A stretch of 17,889 nucleotides of DNA. Source: CAYLKS01 sp964384205 [NCBI: uncultured bacterium] (lineage in GTDB: Bacteria > JAGOEH01). Each line of letters starts with the position of its first letter. Within the stretch, counting starts at the first letter, position 1. The notes under the pieces were generated by a model. It did not search any database, had not been told where the DNA came from, and was given only the letters and a program-made list of their open reading frames with translations. Shown here in pieces: positions 1 through 7,382 of this stretch. Location of the stretch: positions 1-17,889 of the forward strand of contig CAYLKS010000060.1 of NCBI GenBank assembly GCA_964384205.1. The letters are read 5' to 3'. Position numbers and translations under genes: made by a program.

Positions 1-61
1 CCGCTTTATAATGAGTAGATTTTCCTATTTTAAAATATTTTGCGATTTCCTCAAGCGTCAT
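1..61 (-). CDS. Excisionase/MerR-type helix-turn-helix protein, N-terminal fragment
   Basis: Only the first 20 codons are inside the window; the gene runs off the left edge. Reading the minus strand from the ATG at 61 gives MTLEEIAKYFKIGKSTHYKA. The pattern 'TLEEIAKYFKIGKST.YK' is the start of the small HTH domain found in excisionase-family DNA-binding proteins, in which helix 1 is followed by a recognition helix and usually a G-K-I-P wing. A good ribosome site (AAGGA) lies 9 bases before the ATG. A TTGACT/TATATA promoter lies further upstream. Such proteins can be phage or integrative-element excisionases, but they are also common as stand-alone regulators or as the DNA-binding halves of toxin-antitoxin-like pairs. 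With 20 residues the fold call is fair and the role is unknown. Confidence 0.6.
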   Translation of the reverse strand, partial: MTLEEIAKYFKIGKSTHYKA

Positions 62-117
62 TATTTTTATTCCTTTTTACCTGCCAGATGTTGTCATAGC
101 ATAATACCATTTTATAA

Positions 118-146
118 TATATAGGAAAAAAAAGCAAAAAGTCAAA
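118..146 (-). promoter_or_regulatory. Predicted sigma70-type promoter of the left-edge HTH gene
   Basis: On the minus strand, TTGACT (146-141) is followed after exactly 17 bases by TATATA (123-118). This would start transcription near 111 and give a leader of about 50 bases that contains the AAGGA ribosome site of the HTH gene. The region is AT-rich, so chance matches are possible. The same -35 word (TTGACT) with the same spacing is found at the divergent ruvB promoter, which adds weight. Confidence 0.45.
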
Positions 147-238
147 ACCATTTTTTTTCAAATTATAAAATACAATTTTTTTTAATTCAAGGGGGGTACC
201 ATGTCTCTTCTCTTCCCAAATATTTTCAAAAATTAATC

Positions 239-267
239 TTGACTTTAATTTTTCAATAAAGTATTAT
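239..267 (+). promoter_or_regulatory. Predicted sigma70-type promoter of ruvB and the eight-gene operon
   Basis: TTGACT (239-244), a 17-base spacer, then TATTAT (262-267). The expected start point is about 274-275, which is the A of the ruvB ATG (275) or one base before it, so the mRNA would be leaderless. No Shine-Dalgarno-like sequence lies before this ATG, in agreement. A shifted -10 (TATAAC, 265-270) would need a 20-base spacer and would put the start inside the coding region, so it is less likely. Confidence 0.55.
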
Positions 268-274
268 AACTAAC

Positions 275-1288
275 ATGAGGAATGATATTATTGAACCTGT
301 ATTACATAATGAAGAATACGAAATAGAAAATAGCTTACGCCCCCGTAAATTGCAGGATTTTATCGGGCAAAAGAAAATTAAAGAACAATTATCTATTTTT
401 ATTCAAGCGGCAAAAGAACGAAATGAGCATTTAGATCATATTCTTTTTCACGGCCCTCCAGGACTTGGTAAAACCACACTAAGTGGAATAATTGCAAGTG
501 AAATGGGTGTAAATATAAAAACAACAAGCGGACCCATTTTAGAAAAAGCTGCAGATATAGCAGGAATATTGACTAATCTTCAACCCGGGGATGTATTATT
601 TATCGATGAAATACATCGTATTAATAGAGTTGTAGAAGAATATTTATATTCTGCCATGGAAGATTTTTGCCTCGATATAATTTTAGATAAGGGTCCCAAT
701 GCTCGTTCCATTAGATTAAACCTAAATCCCTTTACATTAATTGGTGCTACAACACGGGCTGGACTTTTAACTGCACCTTTGCGAGCAAGATTCGGAATTG
801 TTATGCGAATGGAATACTACCCCCCTGATGAATTAAAACAAATCATCTTACGTTCAGCTAAAATACTAAACGTAAAAATAGAACAAAAAGGTGCGGAAAT
901 TATAGCAAAAAGCTCGCGCGGTACTCCTCGTGTGGCAAATAGAATTTTAAGAAGAATAAGAGATATAGCACAAGTCAAAGGTAATGGAGTTATTACAAAA
1001 AATATAGCTCAACAAGGATTAGCTTTACTTGAAATTGATGAATTTGGATTAGACGAAATGGATAAAAAGATATTAGAAACTATAGCTGTGAAATTTGCAG
1101 GTGGACCTGTTGGCATTTCAACTATTGCTGTTGCTGTTGGCGAAGAAAAAGATACAATAGAAGAAGTTTATGAACCTTTTCTTATTAAACAAGGTTTTTT
1201 ACAAAGAACTCCGAGAGGTAGAGTATTGACTTCTCTTGCTTATGAACATTTAAATCTGAAAATTTCACAGCAAAATTCATTGTTTTGA
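275..1288 (+). CDS. ruvB: Holliday junction branch-migration ATPase RuvB
   Basis: RuvB is the hexameric AAA+ motor that, with RuvA, drives branch migration of Holliday junctions in recombinational repair in the cytoplasm. The 337 residues match the usual family length (about 335). Visible in order: Walker A GPPGLGKT (60-67), Walker B LFIDEIHR (108-115), sensor 1 GATTRAG (157-163), the arginine-finger region LRARFG (169-174), sensor 2 GTPRVANR (216-223), and a C-terminal winged helix (about 260-335) with the conserved GGPVG and LQRTPRGR stretches. All catalytic motifs are intact. The ATG at 275 fits the alignment to known RuvB starts, although no ribosome site precedes it; the promoter position suggests a leaderless message. 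It is first in an operon and the usual partner ruvA is not in the window. The identity is certain from sequence. Confidence 0.98.
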   Translation: MRNDIIEPVLHNEEYEIENSLRPRKLQDFIGQKKIKEQLSIFIQAAKERNEHLDHILFHGPPGLGKTTLSGIIASEMGVNIKTTSGPILEKAADIAGILTNLQPGDVLFIDEIHRINRVVEEYLYSAMEDFCLDIILDKGPNARSIRLNLNPFTLIGATTRAGLLTAPLRARFGIVMRMEYYPPDELKQIILRSAKILNVKIEQKGAEIIAKSSRGTPRVANRILRRIRDIAQVKGNGVITKNIAQQGLALLEIDEFGLDEMDKKILETIAVKFAGGPVGISTIAVAVGEEKDTIEEVYEPFLIKQGFLQRTPRGRVLTSLAYEHLNLKISQQNSLF

Positions 1289-1290
1289 TT

Positions 1291-1857
1291 ATGGAAAAAC
1301 TATTATTGCATATTTGTTGCGGCCCCTGTATGATCGTTCCATACACATATCTTTCCAGAGAATATGATATACATGCTTTATGGTATAATCCCAATATTCA
1401 ACCATTGACAGAATATATGGAACGAATGAATGCAGTAAAAGTTTTCCAAGAATATTCAGGGGCAAAAGTGATTTATCAAACCGATTACCAGCTTGAAGAA
1501 TTCTTCCGAGAAATTGTATTCAGAGAATCCTCACGATGCAAATTTTGTTATCATAAACGCCTGGAGAAAGCTGCCAATATAGCCAAAAAAGGTAAATTCA
1601 ATTATTTTTCCACCACCTTACTCCAAAGTCACCAGCAGGATAGAGAATTAATTATTGATATAGGTAAACAACTTGAAAATAGATATAAAGTAAAATTTTT
1701 AATATTTGATTTTAGAGATAAATGGAAAGAAGGCGTTGAATTATCAAAAAAATTAGGTATGTACAGACAACAATATTGCGGTTGTATATATTCCGAATAC
1801 GATAGATATAAATTTAGATTCCAAAAATTAAAAGAAAAATTCAAGGAGAAAAAATAA
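1291..1857 (+). CDS. queH: Epoxyqueuosine reductase QueH
   Basis: QueH (formerly DUF208) carries out the last step of queuosine synthesis, reducing epoxyqueuosine to queuosine in the tRNA anticodon; it is the cobalamin-independent counterpart of QueG. The ATG at 1291 gives 188 residues and starts 2 bases after the ruvB stop. A TTG at 1285 could add two residues but overlaps ruvB and is less likely. Family marks: HICCGPC (7-13), YNPNIQP (32-38), SRCKFCYHKRL (81-91), FSTTLLQS (106-113), FDFRDKW (139-145) and GMYRQQYCGC (156-165). Cys9, Cys10, Cys83 and Cys86 correspond to the iron-sulfur ligands known for this family. Lying two genes before queA, it places both last queuosine steps in one operon. 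Confidence 0.95.
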   Translation: MEKLLLHICCGPCMIVPYTYLSREYDIHALWYNPNIQPLTEYMERMNAVKVFQEYSGAKVIYQTDYQLEEFFREIVFRESSRCKFCYHKRLEKAANIAKKGKFNYFSTTLLQSHQQDRELIIDIGKQLENRYKVKFLIFDFRDKWKEGVELSKKLGMYRQQYCGCIYSEYDRYKFRFQKLKEKFKEKK

Positions 1858-2084
1858 TGGAATTTGGAAATATTGCTAAATTCCTTATAACTATTGGGTT
1901 CATCTTTATTATAATTGGCGTGATATTTTATTTATTAGAACATTTTGGCGCAAATTTCCTCGGGAAATTACCGGGAGATATTTTTATAAAAAAAGGCAAT
2001 GTTACTATCTATATTCCTATTGTTACAAGTATTATTTTAAGCATACTATTAACTATAATCTTAAATATAATTTTTAGAAAGTAA
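1857..2084 (+). CDS. Small two-helix membrane protein, DUF2905 family
   Basis: The protein has 75 residues with two hydrophobic spans (about 8-27 and 50-72). They flank a short polar stretch with the family signature LGKLPGDIFIKKGN followed by a T.Y.P motif. This is the DUF2905 family, whose function is not known. It should sit in the inner membrane as a hairpin. The start codon overlaps the queH stop (TAATG), and an AAGGAG ribosome site lies 8 bases before it at 1843-1848, inside the end of queH. It lies between queH and queA; from memory, such proteins occur beside queuosine or ruv genes in other phyla, which would suggest a conserved link with no known mechanism. Confidence 0.85.
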   Translation: MEFGNIAKFLITIGFIFIIIGVIFYLLEHFGANFLGKLPGDIFIKKGNVTIYIPIVTSIILSILLTIILNIIFRK

Positions 2085-2088
2085 ATTT

Positions 2089-3129
2089 ATGAAAGCCGAT
2101 TTATTTGACTATAATTTACCAGAAGAACTGATCGCTCAATATCCCGCAGATAAAAGAGATGAATCAAATTTAATGGTCCTAAATCGCACCACTCAAGAAA
2201 TATGTCATAAAAAATTTTATGACATAATTGATTTATTAAATGAAAATGATGTATTAGTTTTTAATAACAGCAAAGTCTTTCCTGCTCGAATTATAGGCAA
2301 AATCTATAATAGTGATACTGAAGTAGAAATATTTTTATTAAGGAAAATTGAACATTACAAATATGAAGCTCTTGTAAAACCCGGGAAAAAACTAAAACCC
2401 GGCAAAACAGTTGAAATTAATAAAAATGGTTATAACATTAAATTAAAAATACTGGAAATATCAACTTTGGGTAGAATTATAGAATTTGAACATATTGATG
2501 GATTAGAAGAAATGTTAGATAAAATAGGACAGGTGCCACTTCCACCATATATAAAACGTTCTCCTACAGAAAAAGATATTCAAAGATACCAAACAGTATA
2601 TGCTAAAGAAAAAGGTTCTGTTGCCGCACCAACTGCTGGATTGCATTTTACTGAAAAAATATTGAATAAACTAAAAAACAAAGGAATTGAGCAGATCCCT
2701 GTAACACTTCATGTTGGGCCTGGAACTTTTAAACCAGTTAAATCCGAAAATATCGAAGATCACAAAATGGATTATGAGTATTTCACAATAAATAAACAAT
2801 CTATCAACATTCTAAAAAATGCAATAAAAAACCAAAAAAATATCGTAGCTGTAGGTACAACCTCCGTAAGAGTTTTAGAAAGTTTACCTTATCCTGTTGA
2901 TAAAATCCCAGATGAAGGAATAGCTGGTTTTACTGATATTTTTATATATCCTCCCTACAAATTTAAATATGTTAACAAATTAATAACAAACTTTCATTTA
3001 CCTAAATCTACTTTAATTATGCTCGTTTCCGCTTTTGCTGGACGTGATTTTACTCTTAAAGCATATTCCATAGCTGTTGAAAAAAAATATAGATTTTATA
3101 GTTATGGAGATGCAATGTTGATTATATGA
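2089..3129 (+). CDS. queA: tRNA preQ1(34) S-adenosylmethionine ribosyltransferase-isomerase QueA
   Basis: QueA transfers and isomerises the ribosyl part of S-adenosylmethionine onto 7-aminomethyl-7-deazaguanine at tRNA position 34, giving epoxyqueuosine. The 346 residues agree with the family (about 340-356). Conserved blocks: VFNNSKVFPARI (57-68), GQVPLPPYIKR (147-157), GSVAAPTAGLHFTE (176-189), VTLHVGPGTFKPV (205-217), HKMDYEYF (225-232), AVGTTSVRVLES (254-265) and the C-terminal ITNFHLPKSTLIMLVSAFAG (299-318). All are intact. Only 4 bases separate it from the DUF2905 gene and no clear ribosome site is seen, so translation is probably coupled. Its product is the substrate of the QueH encoded just upstream. 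The tgt gene, often adjacent in other bacteria, is not present here. Confidence 0.97.
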   Translation: MKADLFDYNLPEELIAQYPADKRDESNLMVLNRTTQEICHKKFYDIIDLLNENDVLVFNNSKVFPARIIGKIYNSDTEVEIFLLRKIEHYKYEALVKPGKKLKPGKTVEINKNGYNIKLKILEISTLGRIIEFEHIDGLEEMLDKIGQVPLPPYIKRSPTEKDIQRYQTVYAKEKGSVAAPTAGLHFTEKILNKLKNKGIEQIPVTLHVGPGTFKPVKSENIEDHKMDYEYFTINKQSINILKNAIKNQKNIVAVGTTSVRVLESLPYPVDKIPDEGIAGFTDIFIYPPYKFKYVNKLITNFHLPKSTLIMLVSAFAGRDFTLKAYSIAVEKKYRFYSYGDAMLII

Positions 3130-4136
3130 AAAAATATGATAAAATAAAAAAAGAGATAGAAAAAGGAAATACAATCCTTATTCTCCAGGGAAATGAAGAT
3201 TTTTTCAAAGATGAAATAGAACAATTTATAATAGACAATTTTTTAAATCCCAACCTACTGGATTTTAATCTTGCTGTATTTTATGGTGACAATGTTGATT
3301 TAGGGCGTGTTTTTAATACTGTCCAGAATATACCAATGATGGACAATTGGAAAGTTACCATTCTAAAAAAGGCAGATAAAATTGATAAAAATATTGCAAA
3401 TAAACTCGCTGAATATTTTACAATCATACCTAATAACTCTATTTTTATATTAGAATCCGATGGCAGTTTGCCAGCAAAATGGAAAAAAATCCTTTCCAAT
3501 AAAGCCCAAAAAATTAACTGCAATTCACTGTATGAAAACCAGATTGCAAAATGGATTATTGAACATGCAAAGACTAAATATAATAGAAAAATCTCAGAAC
3601 AAGATGCTTTTCATCTTTATACATTATGCGGGAATAATTTATATATTCTGGATAATGAATTAAATAAAATTGATATATATCTGGATAAAAATTTACCTAT
3701 TACAAAAGAAATTATAACAAAAATTGCAGGAAATTCTAAAACTTATAATAATTTTGATTTAGCAGATGCAATTTTAAATAATGATATTTATTCTACTCTA
3801 AAAATTTTAAATGTTTTATTTTTTGAAAATAATAAACCAATTGTGATTCTTAGCTTCTTGAATAATTTTATTCATGATATTTCAAAAATTATTTATCTTC
3901 ATAATAAGGGACTATCTGATAATGAAATTATAAAAATACTAAAAATGCACCAATTCAAGTATAAAAAATATAAAAAAGCTCTCAGGATTTTTAATTTGCC
4001 AATGATTAAAAAAATACTATTCTTCCTATCCGAAGCAGATATAAATTTGAAATCCGGAACTCTATCACAACAAAGAGAAATCGAAGATTTAATTATTAAA
4101 ATATTCTCATTCCATCTGATTAAAAAAGGCAAATAA
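3126..4136 (+). CDS. holA: DNA polymerase III delta subunit (clamp loader) HolA
   Basis: HolA is the 'wrench' subunit of the clamp loader that opens the sliding clamp. The protein has 336 residues, the normal length. The N-terminal part contains the family's LILQGNEDFFKDEIEQFI (18-35), and later come D-x-W-K-V-T-I-L-K-K-A-D-K (73-85) and a block near 105-120 matching degenerate AAA+ domain I. The C-terminal third contains the helical collar region (about 210-336), including the LKSGTLSQQREIEDLIIKI segment, a usual end-of-protein signature. As expected for delta there is no functional Walker motif. It overlaps queA by 4 bases (ATGA), a coupling arrangement. The protein is divergent and lysine/isoleucine-rich, like everything in this genome. 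Confidence 0.88.
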   Translation: MKKYDKIKKEIEKGNTILILQGNEDFFKDEIEQFIIDNFLNPNLLDFNLAVFYGDNVDLGRVFNTVQNIPMMDNWKVTILKKADKIDKNIANKLAEYFTIIPNNSIFILESDGSLPAKWKKILSNKAQKINCNSLYENQIAKWIIEHAKTKYNRKISEQDAFHLYTLCGNNLYILDNELNKIDIYLDKNLPITKEIITKIAGNSKTYNNFDLADAILNNDIYSTLKILNVLFFENNKPIVILSFLNNFIHDISKIIYLHNKGLSDNEIIKILKMHQFKYKKYKKALRIFNLPMIKKILFFLSEADINLKSGTLSQQREIEDLIIKIFSFHLIKKGK

Positions 4137-4137
4137 A

Positions 4138-4860
4138 ATGAACAATAAAGATGAAATTTTTAAAAAAAATATTAATAAAAATTTCGAATTCGATGAAAAT
4201 GTAGCAGATGTTTTTGATGATATGTTGAACAGATCTATACCATTTTATAAAGAAATTGTAAAAACCTCTGCAAAAATTTTAAATAATTTTTTAACAGATA
4301 ATGATATTATATATGATCTTGGATGTTCTACAGCCACCACCTTAATAGAAATTTCTCGATTAATAAAAAATCCCAATATTGGGCTTATAGGAATAGATAA
4401 TTCAGTTCCAATGCTGAAAAAGGCAAAACATAAAGTAAAAATGTATTCCAAATCAGATAGAATAAAATTCATTTGCGCTGATATTAATAATTTCCCAATT
4501 TTAAATGCAGGCGGCATCATTCTAAATTATACATTACAATTTATAAGGCCTATAAATAGAATAGAGGTATTGAAAAATTTATATAACTCACTAAGAGATG
4601 GGGGAGTGATAATTCTAAGCGAAAAAATTATTTCTCATGATAAAAAATTAAATGTTTTTTTCAAACAAATGTATTATTCATTTAAAAAAGAAAATAATTA
4701 TTCTGAACTGGAGATAGCTAATAAAAGAGAAGCTTTAGAAGATGTTTTGATACCTTATTCTATTGAAGAAAATATAAAAATGCTCAAACACGTTGGTTTT
4801 AAATCTGTTGAAACATTCTTCCAATGGTTTAATTTCTGTTCTATATTTGCAATAAAATAA
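4138..4860 (+). CDS. cmoA: Carboxy-S-adenosyl-L-methionine synthase CmoA
   Basis: CmoA uses prephenate to convert S-adenosylmethionine to carboxy-SAM, the donor that CmoB uses to make 5-oxyacetyl-uridine at the tRNA wobble position. The protein has 240 residues with a class I methyltransferase fold. Features matching the E. coli family: FDENVADVFDDMLNRSIPFY (18-37), motif I YDLGCSTATT (59-68), the acidic GIDNS (85-89), LNYTLQFI (129-136), LSEKI (160-164), and the highly characteristic NNYSELEIANKREALEDVL (186-204). The C-terminal WFNF (230-233) also matches. These CmoA-specific stretches separate it from generic methyltransferases. It begins one base after holA ends. The partner cmoB is not in the window. 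It adds a second wobble-modification pathway to an operon that already carries two queuosine genes. Confidence 0.9.
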   Translation: MNNKDEIFKKNINKNFEFDENVADVFDDMLNRSIPFYKEIVKTSAKILNNFLTDNDIIYDLGCSTATTLIEISRLIKNPNIGLIGIDNSVPMLKKAKHKVKMYSKSDRIKFICADINNFPILNAGGIILNYTLQFIRPINRIEVLKNLYNSLRDGGVIILSEKIISHDKKLNVFFKQMYYSFKKENNYSELEIANKREALEDVLIPYSIEENIKMLKHVGFKSVETFFQWFNFCSIFAIK

Positions 4861-4873
4861 TTCAGGAGTAAAT

Positions 4874-5878
4874 ATGAAACGAATAATAATTATTTTTACT
4901 ATACTTCTACTAATTTTTATCGGCATCTATAGAAGCAAATTAGTAAATAAAATCGGCTATACAAAAATGAACTGGATGAAATATGATACTATAATAGAGC
5001 TTACATTGTACTATAATAAAGATTCTTCTTTCATTTATTCTGATTTTTATAAAATAATAGATAAAAAATTAGATTCTCTTAATATGCTATTTTCATCTTA
5101 TGATACTTCCAGTTTGATTTACAAAATAAATCATAGCAACGACACAATATTTGTTATCCCTAAACCTCTGGCATACGTTATACGGCAATCTTTAGTATTT
5201 TCGCAATTAAGTGAAGGATTATTTGATATTACTGTTAAGCCCCTTATTAAACTATGGGATTTTAGAAAAGGAATTATTCCTGAACAATCAGAAATTGATA
5301 AAATAAAAAATATTGTTGGCTATAAAAATTTAATACTAAAAAATGATACGCTAATTCTAAAAAAACGCGGTATTCAAATAGATTTAGGGGCTATCTCTAA
5401 AGGTTTTATTATAGATTCTATCACTAATTTTATTACTGAACAAAAATTTACTATTGCTGGAATATTTAATATTGGAGGAGATCTAAAAACATTCGGACAC
5501 AAAATAGGAAAAGATAGCCTATGGCATATAGGGTTAGAACATCCCAGAAACAAAAATAAAATATGGAAAGAATTACTAATCGGGAATAATACGGCCGTAA
5601 CAACAAGCGGTGATTATGAAAGATTTTTTATTAAAAACGGCATAAGATATTCCCATATAATCAATCCTATAACATGCACTCCTGTTCAAAGCAATATCGT
5701 AAGTGCAACTGTTATCGCAAAAAATTCAACAATTGCAGACGGTTTATCCACTACAATCCTTTTATTAGGAAATCCTCAGAAAGTATCACAATTTATGAAG
5801 AAAAATTTTCCAGAAGTGAAATATATCATAATTCTTGAAAAAAATAATCAATTAGTAGAATTTTCTAATAATGAATAA
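4874..5878 (+). CDS. apbE: FAD:protein FMN transferase ApbE, membrane-anchored
   Basis: ApbE cleaves FAD and attaches FMN to a Ser/Thr of target flavoproteins outside the inner membrane. The protein has 334 residues. The N-terminal hydrophobic span (about 3-19) is followed by basic residues and has no lipobox cysteine, so it looks like a membrane anchor rather than the lipoprotein form common in the family. Motifs: EGLFDITVKPLIKLW (114-128), DLGAISKGF (170-178), FNIGGDL (198-204), TSGDYERF (244-251), SHIINPITCTPV (260-271) and a metal-binding STIADGLST (285-293). A clear ribosome site (AGGAG) lies before the ATG. It ends overlapping the next gene by 8 bases. No flavoprotein target such as an Rnf or Nqr subunit is nearby, so its substrate is unknown. 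Confidence 0.93.
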   Translation: MKRIIIIFTILLLIFIGIYRSKLVNKIGYTKMNWMKYDTIIELTLYYNKDSSFIYSDFYKIIDKKLDSLNMLFSSYDTSSLIYKINHSNDTIFVIPKPLAYVIRQSLVFSQLSEGLFDITVKPLIKLWDFRKGIIPEQSEIDKIKNIVGYKNLILKNDTLILKKRGIQIDLGAISKGFIIDSITNFITEQKFTIAGIFNIGGDLKTFGHKIGKDSLWHIGLEHPRNKNKIWKELLIGNNTAVTTSGDYERFFIKNGIRYSHIINPITCTPVQSNIVSATVIAKNSTIADGLSTTILLLGNPQKVSQFMKKNFPEVKYIIILEKNNQLVEFSNNE

Positions 5879-7307
5879 TAACATAAATATCAATTCCGTC
5901 ATAACAAGTAATTATAAAATATTATTCATAACATTTTCAAATTTTATAATTAATTATTTAATGAGCCTGTTTCTTATTAAACTCCTTGCACCTTCTGACT
6001 TTGGTATCATAAACCTTATTAATAGTACATTAGAATTTTTTCTCTTTATGCATTCTTTTAGATTTGACCAACTCTACTATAGTAGAAATGGTTTTAGCAA
6101 AGAAATTGAAAGATTTAATTATATCTTCTTAAGAATAACCTCTATTCTCATAGGTTTTATTTTATTTTTAATTTTCCATCCCATCATAATTAAACAATAT
6201 AATGTCCCAGATAATATACTTAATATCTTTATAATATACTTTTTCCTCAGAACAATTAATGCTACTGCTACTATTTTTGTACTTGAACAAACCCAACAAA
6301 TGAAAAGATATAAATTTGAATTATTTAATGGGATATGTGCTATCATAGGAAATCTTTTTGCCATTCTATTAGCTTATTATGGTTTTGGTTATAAAAGCCT
6401 TATAGCAAAAGCTATTATTTCAAATATTCTTATTTTTATAATATCTTATTTCCTTTTTAAAATAAAAATATCTTTTTCTTTGAAGTTGCCAATTATAAAA
6501 TGGTATCTAAAAAAAGGAATGTATCTTTTCTTAAATAATTATATAAATATAATTTCCAATAAAATTGATGATTTATTTATTGGTTATGGAATATCTCAAA
6601 AAATTTTAGGACTCTACGGGAGAAGTTTTCAAATAGCAATACTACCGGGTATGCTAATAACAGATAACATAATTGCAAACAACTACCCCATATTCATAAA
6701 ATATAAAAATGATAAACCTAAAATAAATAAAATTATGAAATTGCTAATCGATTCTGTTATCATTGCAAATTCATTACTACTAATGAATATATTAATATTT
6801 TTACCATTTTTAATTATCAACTTTTTTGGATTGCAATGGGAAAATATTTATTATTATACAATTGGTTTTATTTTCTTTTCACTTGGAGGTGGTGTTATAA
6901 AAATTATCTATAACTATATGGTAGCTATTGACAAAATTAAAGACTTAAATAAAATCTATATTTCATATGCTATAATTAATTTATTATTAATTTCAGCAGG
7001 TTTTTTTACCTACAAAACATGGGGTATAATTATCGCTCAAAATCTTACCACTTTTTGTATAATAATTTACATGATTTTTTATAATAAATTACCCTGGTCT
7101 TATATTAAAACCTTAATTATCAGTTTTTTAGGATTAAATATGATTTTCACTATACTAATAAACTTTTCATCTAATTTTTCTCTAAAAGTACTTATAACAA
7201 ATTTCATTATAGGCAATCTTGCCTATTTATTTTTTATCACAATATTCAATTTTAATAATATAAAAGAATTACTCAATGTCTTAAAAAATAAAAAATTATC
7301 TATATAA
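5871..7307 (+). CDS. Polysaccharide/oligosaccharide flippase (Wzx/PST family)
   Basis: The 478 residues are almost wholly made of hydrophobic helices, with about 12 membrane spans judged by eye. The start (N-N-N-I-N-I-N then a first helix near 15-35, followed by FLIKLLAPSDFGIINL at 33-48) is typical of the polysaccharide transport (PST) branch of the MOP/MATE superfamily, which flips lipid-linked sugar repeat units across the inner membrane. A short basic loop with R-N-G (about 70-74) and the later KIDDLFIGYGIS and LGLYGRSFQIA segments also fit this family. The start overlaps apbE by 8 bases. It is the last gene before a strong terminator. No glycosyltransferases adjoin it, so the sugar substrate (O-antigen, exopolysaccharide or other) cannot be named. 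A distant relation to lipid II flippase MurJ is less likely. Confidence 0.82.
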   Translation: MNNNININSVITSNYKILFITFSNFIINYLMSLFLIKLLAPSDFGIINLINSTLEFFLFMHSFRFDQLYYSRNGFSKEIERFNYIFLRITSILIGFILFLIFHPIIIKQYNVPDNILNIFIIYFFLRTINATATIFVLEQTQQMKRYKFELFNGICAIIGNLFAILLAYYGFGYKSLIAKAIISNILIFIISYFLFKIKISFSLKLPIIKWYLKKGMYLFLNNYINIISNKIDDLFIGYGISQKILGLYGRSFQIAILPGMLITDNIIANNYPIFIKYKNDKPKINKIMKLLIDSVIIANSLLLMNILIFLPFLIINFFGLQWENIYYYTIGFIFFSLGGGVIKIIYNYMVAIDKIKDLNKIYISYAIINLLLISAGFFTYKTWGIIIAQNLTTFCIIIYMIFYNKLPWSYIKTLIISFLGLNMIFTILINFSSNFSLKVLITNFIIGNLAYLFFITIFNFNNIKELLNVLKNKKLSI

Positions 7308-7331
7308 GCCTAACATATTTATTACAAATAA

Positions 7332-7364
7332 AAAAGCCCTCCTTCAATAAAAAGGAGGGCTTTT
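7332..7364. terminator. Strong bidirectional intrinsic terminator
   Basis: A perfect 13-base inverted repeat, AAAAGCCCTCCTT (7332-7344) and its complement (7352-7364), encloses a 7-base loop. The GC-rich core is GCCCTCC. The A-tract on the left and the T-tract on the right make it work in both directions. It sits between the flippase gene (plus) and the PorV-like gene (minus), so it can end both the eight-gene operon and the three-gene envelope operon. Confidence 0.92.
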
Positions 7365-7382
7365 ATCAATAAACTTATTATT

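Noticed and set aside
121-190. Poly-A and poly-T runs before ruvB as a terminator
   Set aside because: No GC-rich stem is associated with them, and the genes on both sides point away from each other, so no terminator is expected.
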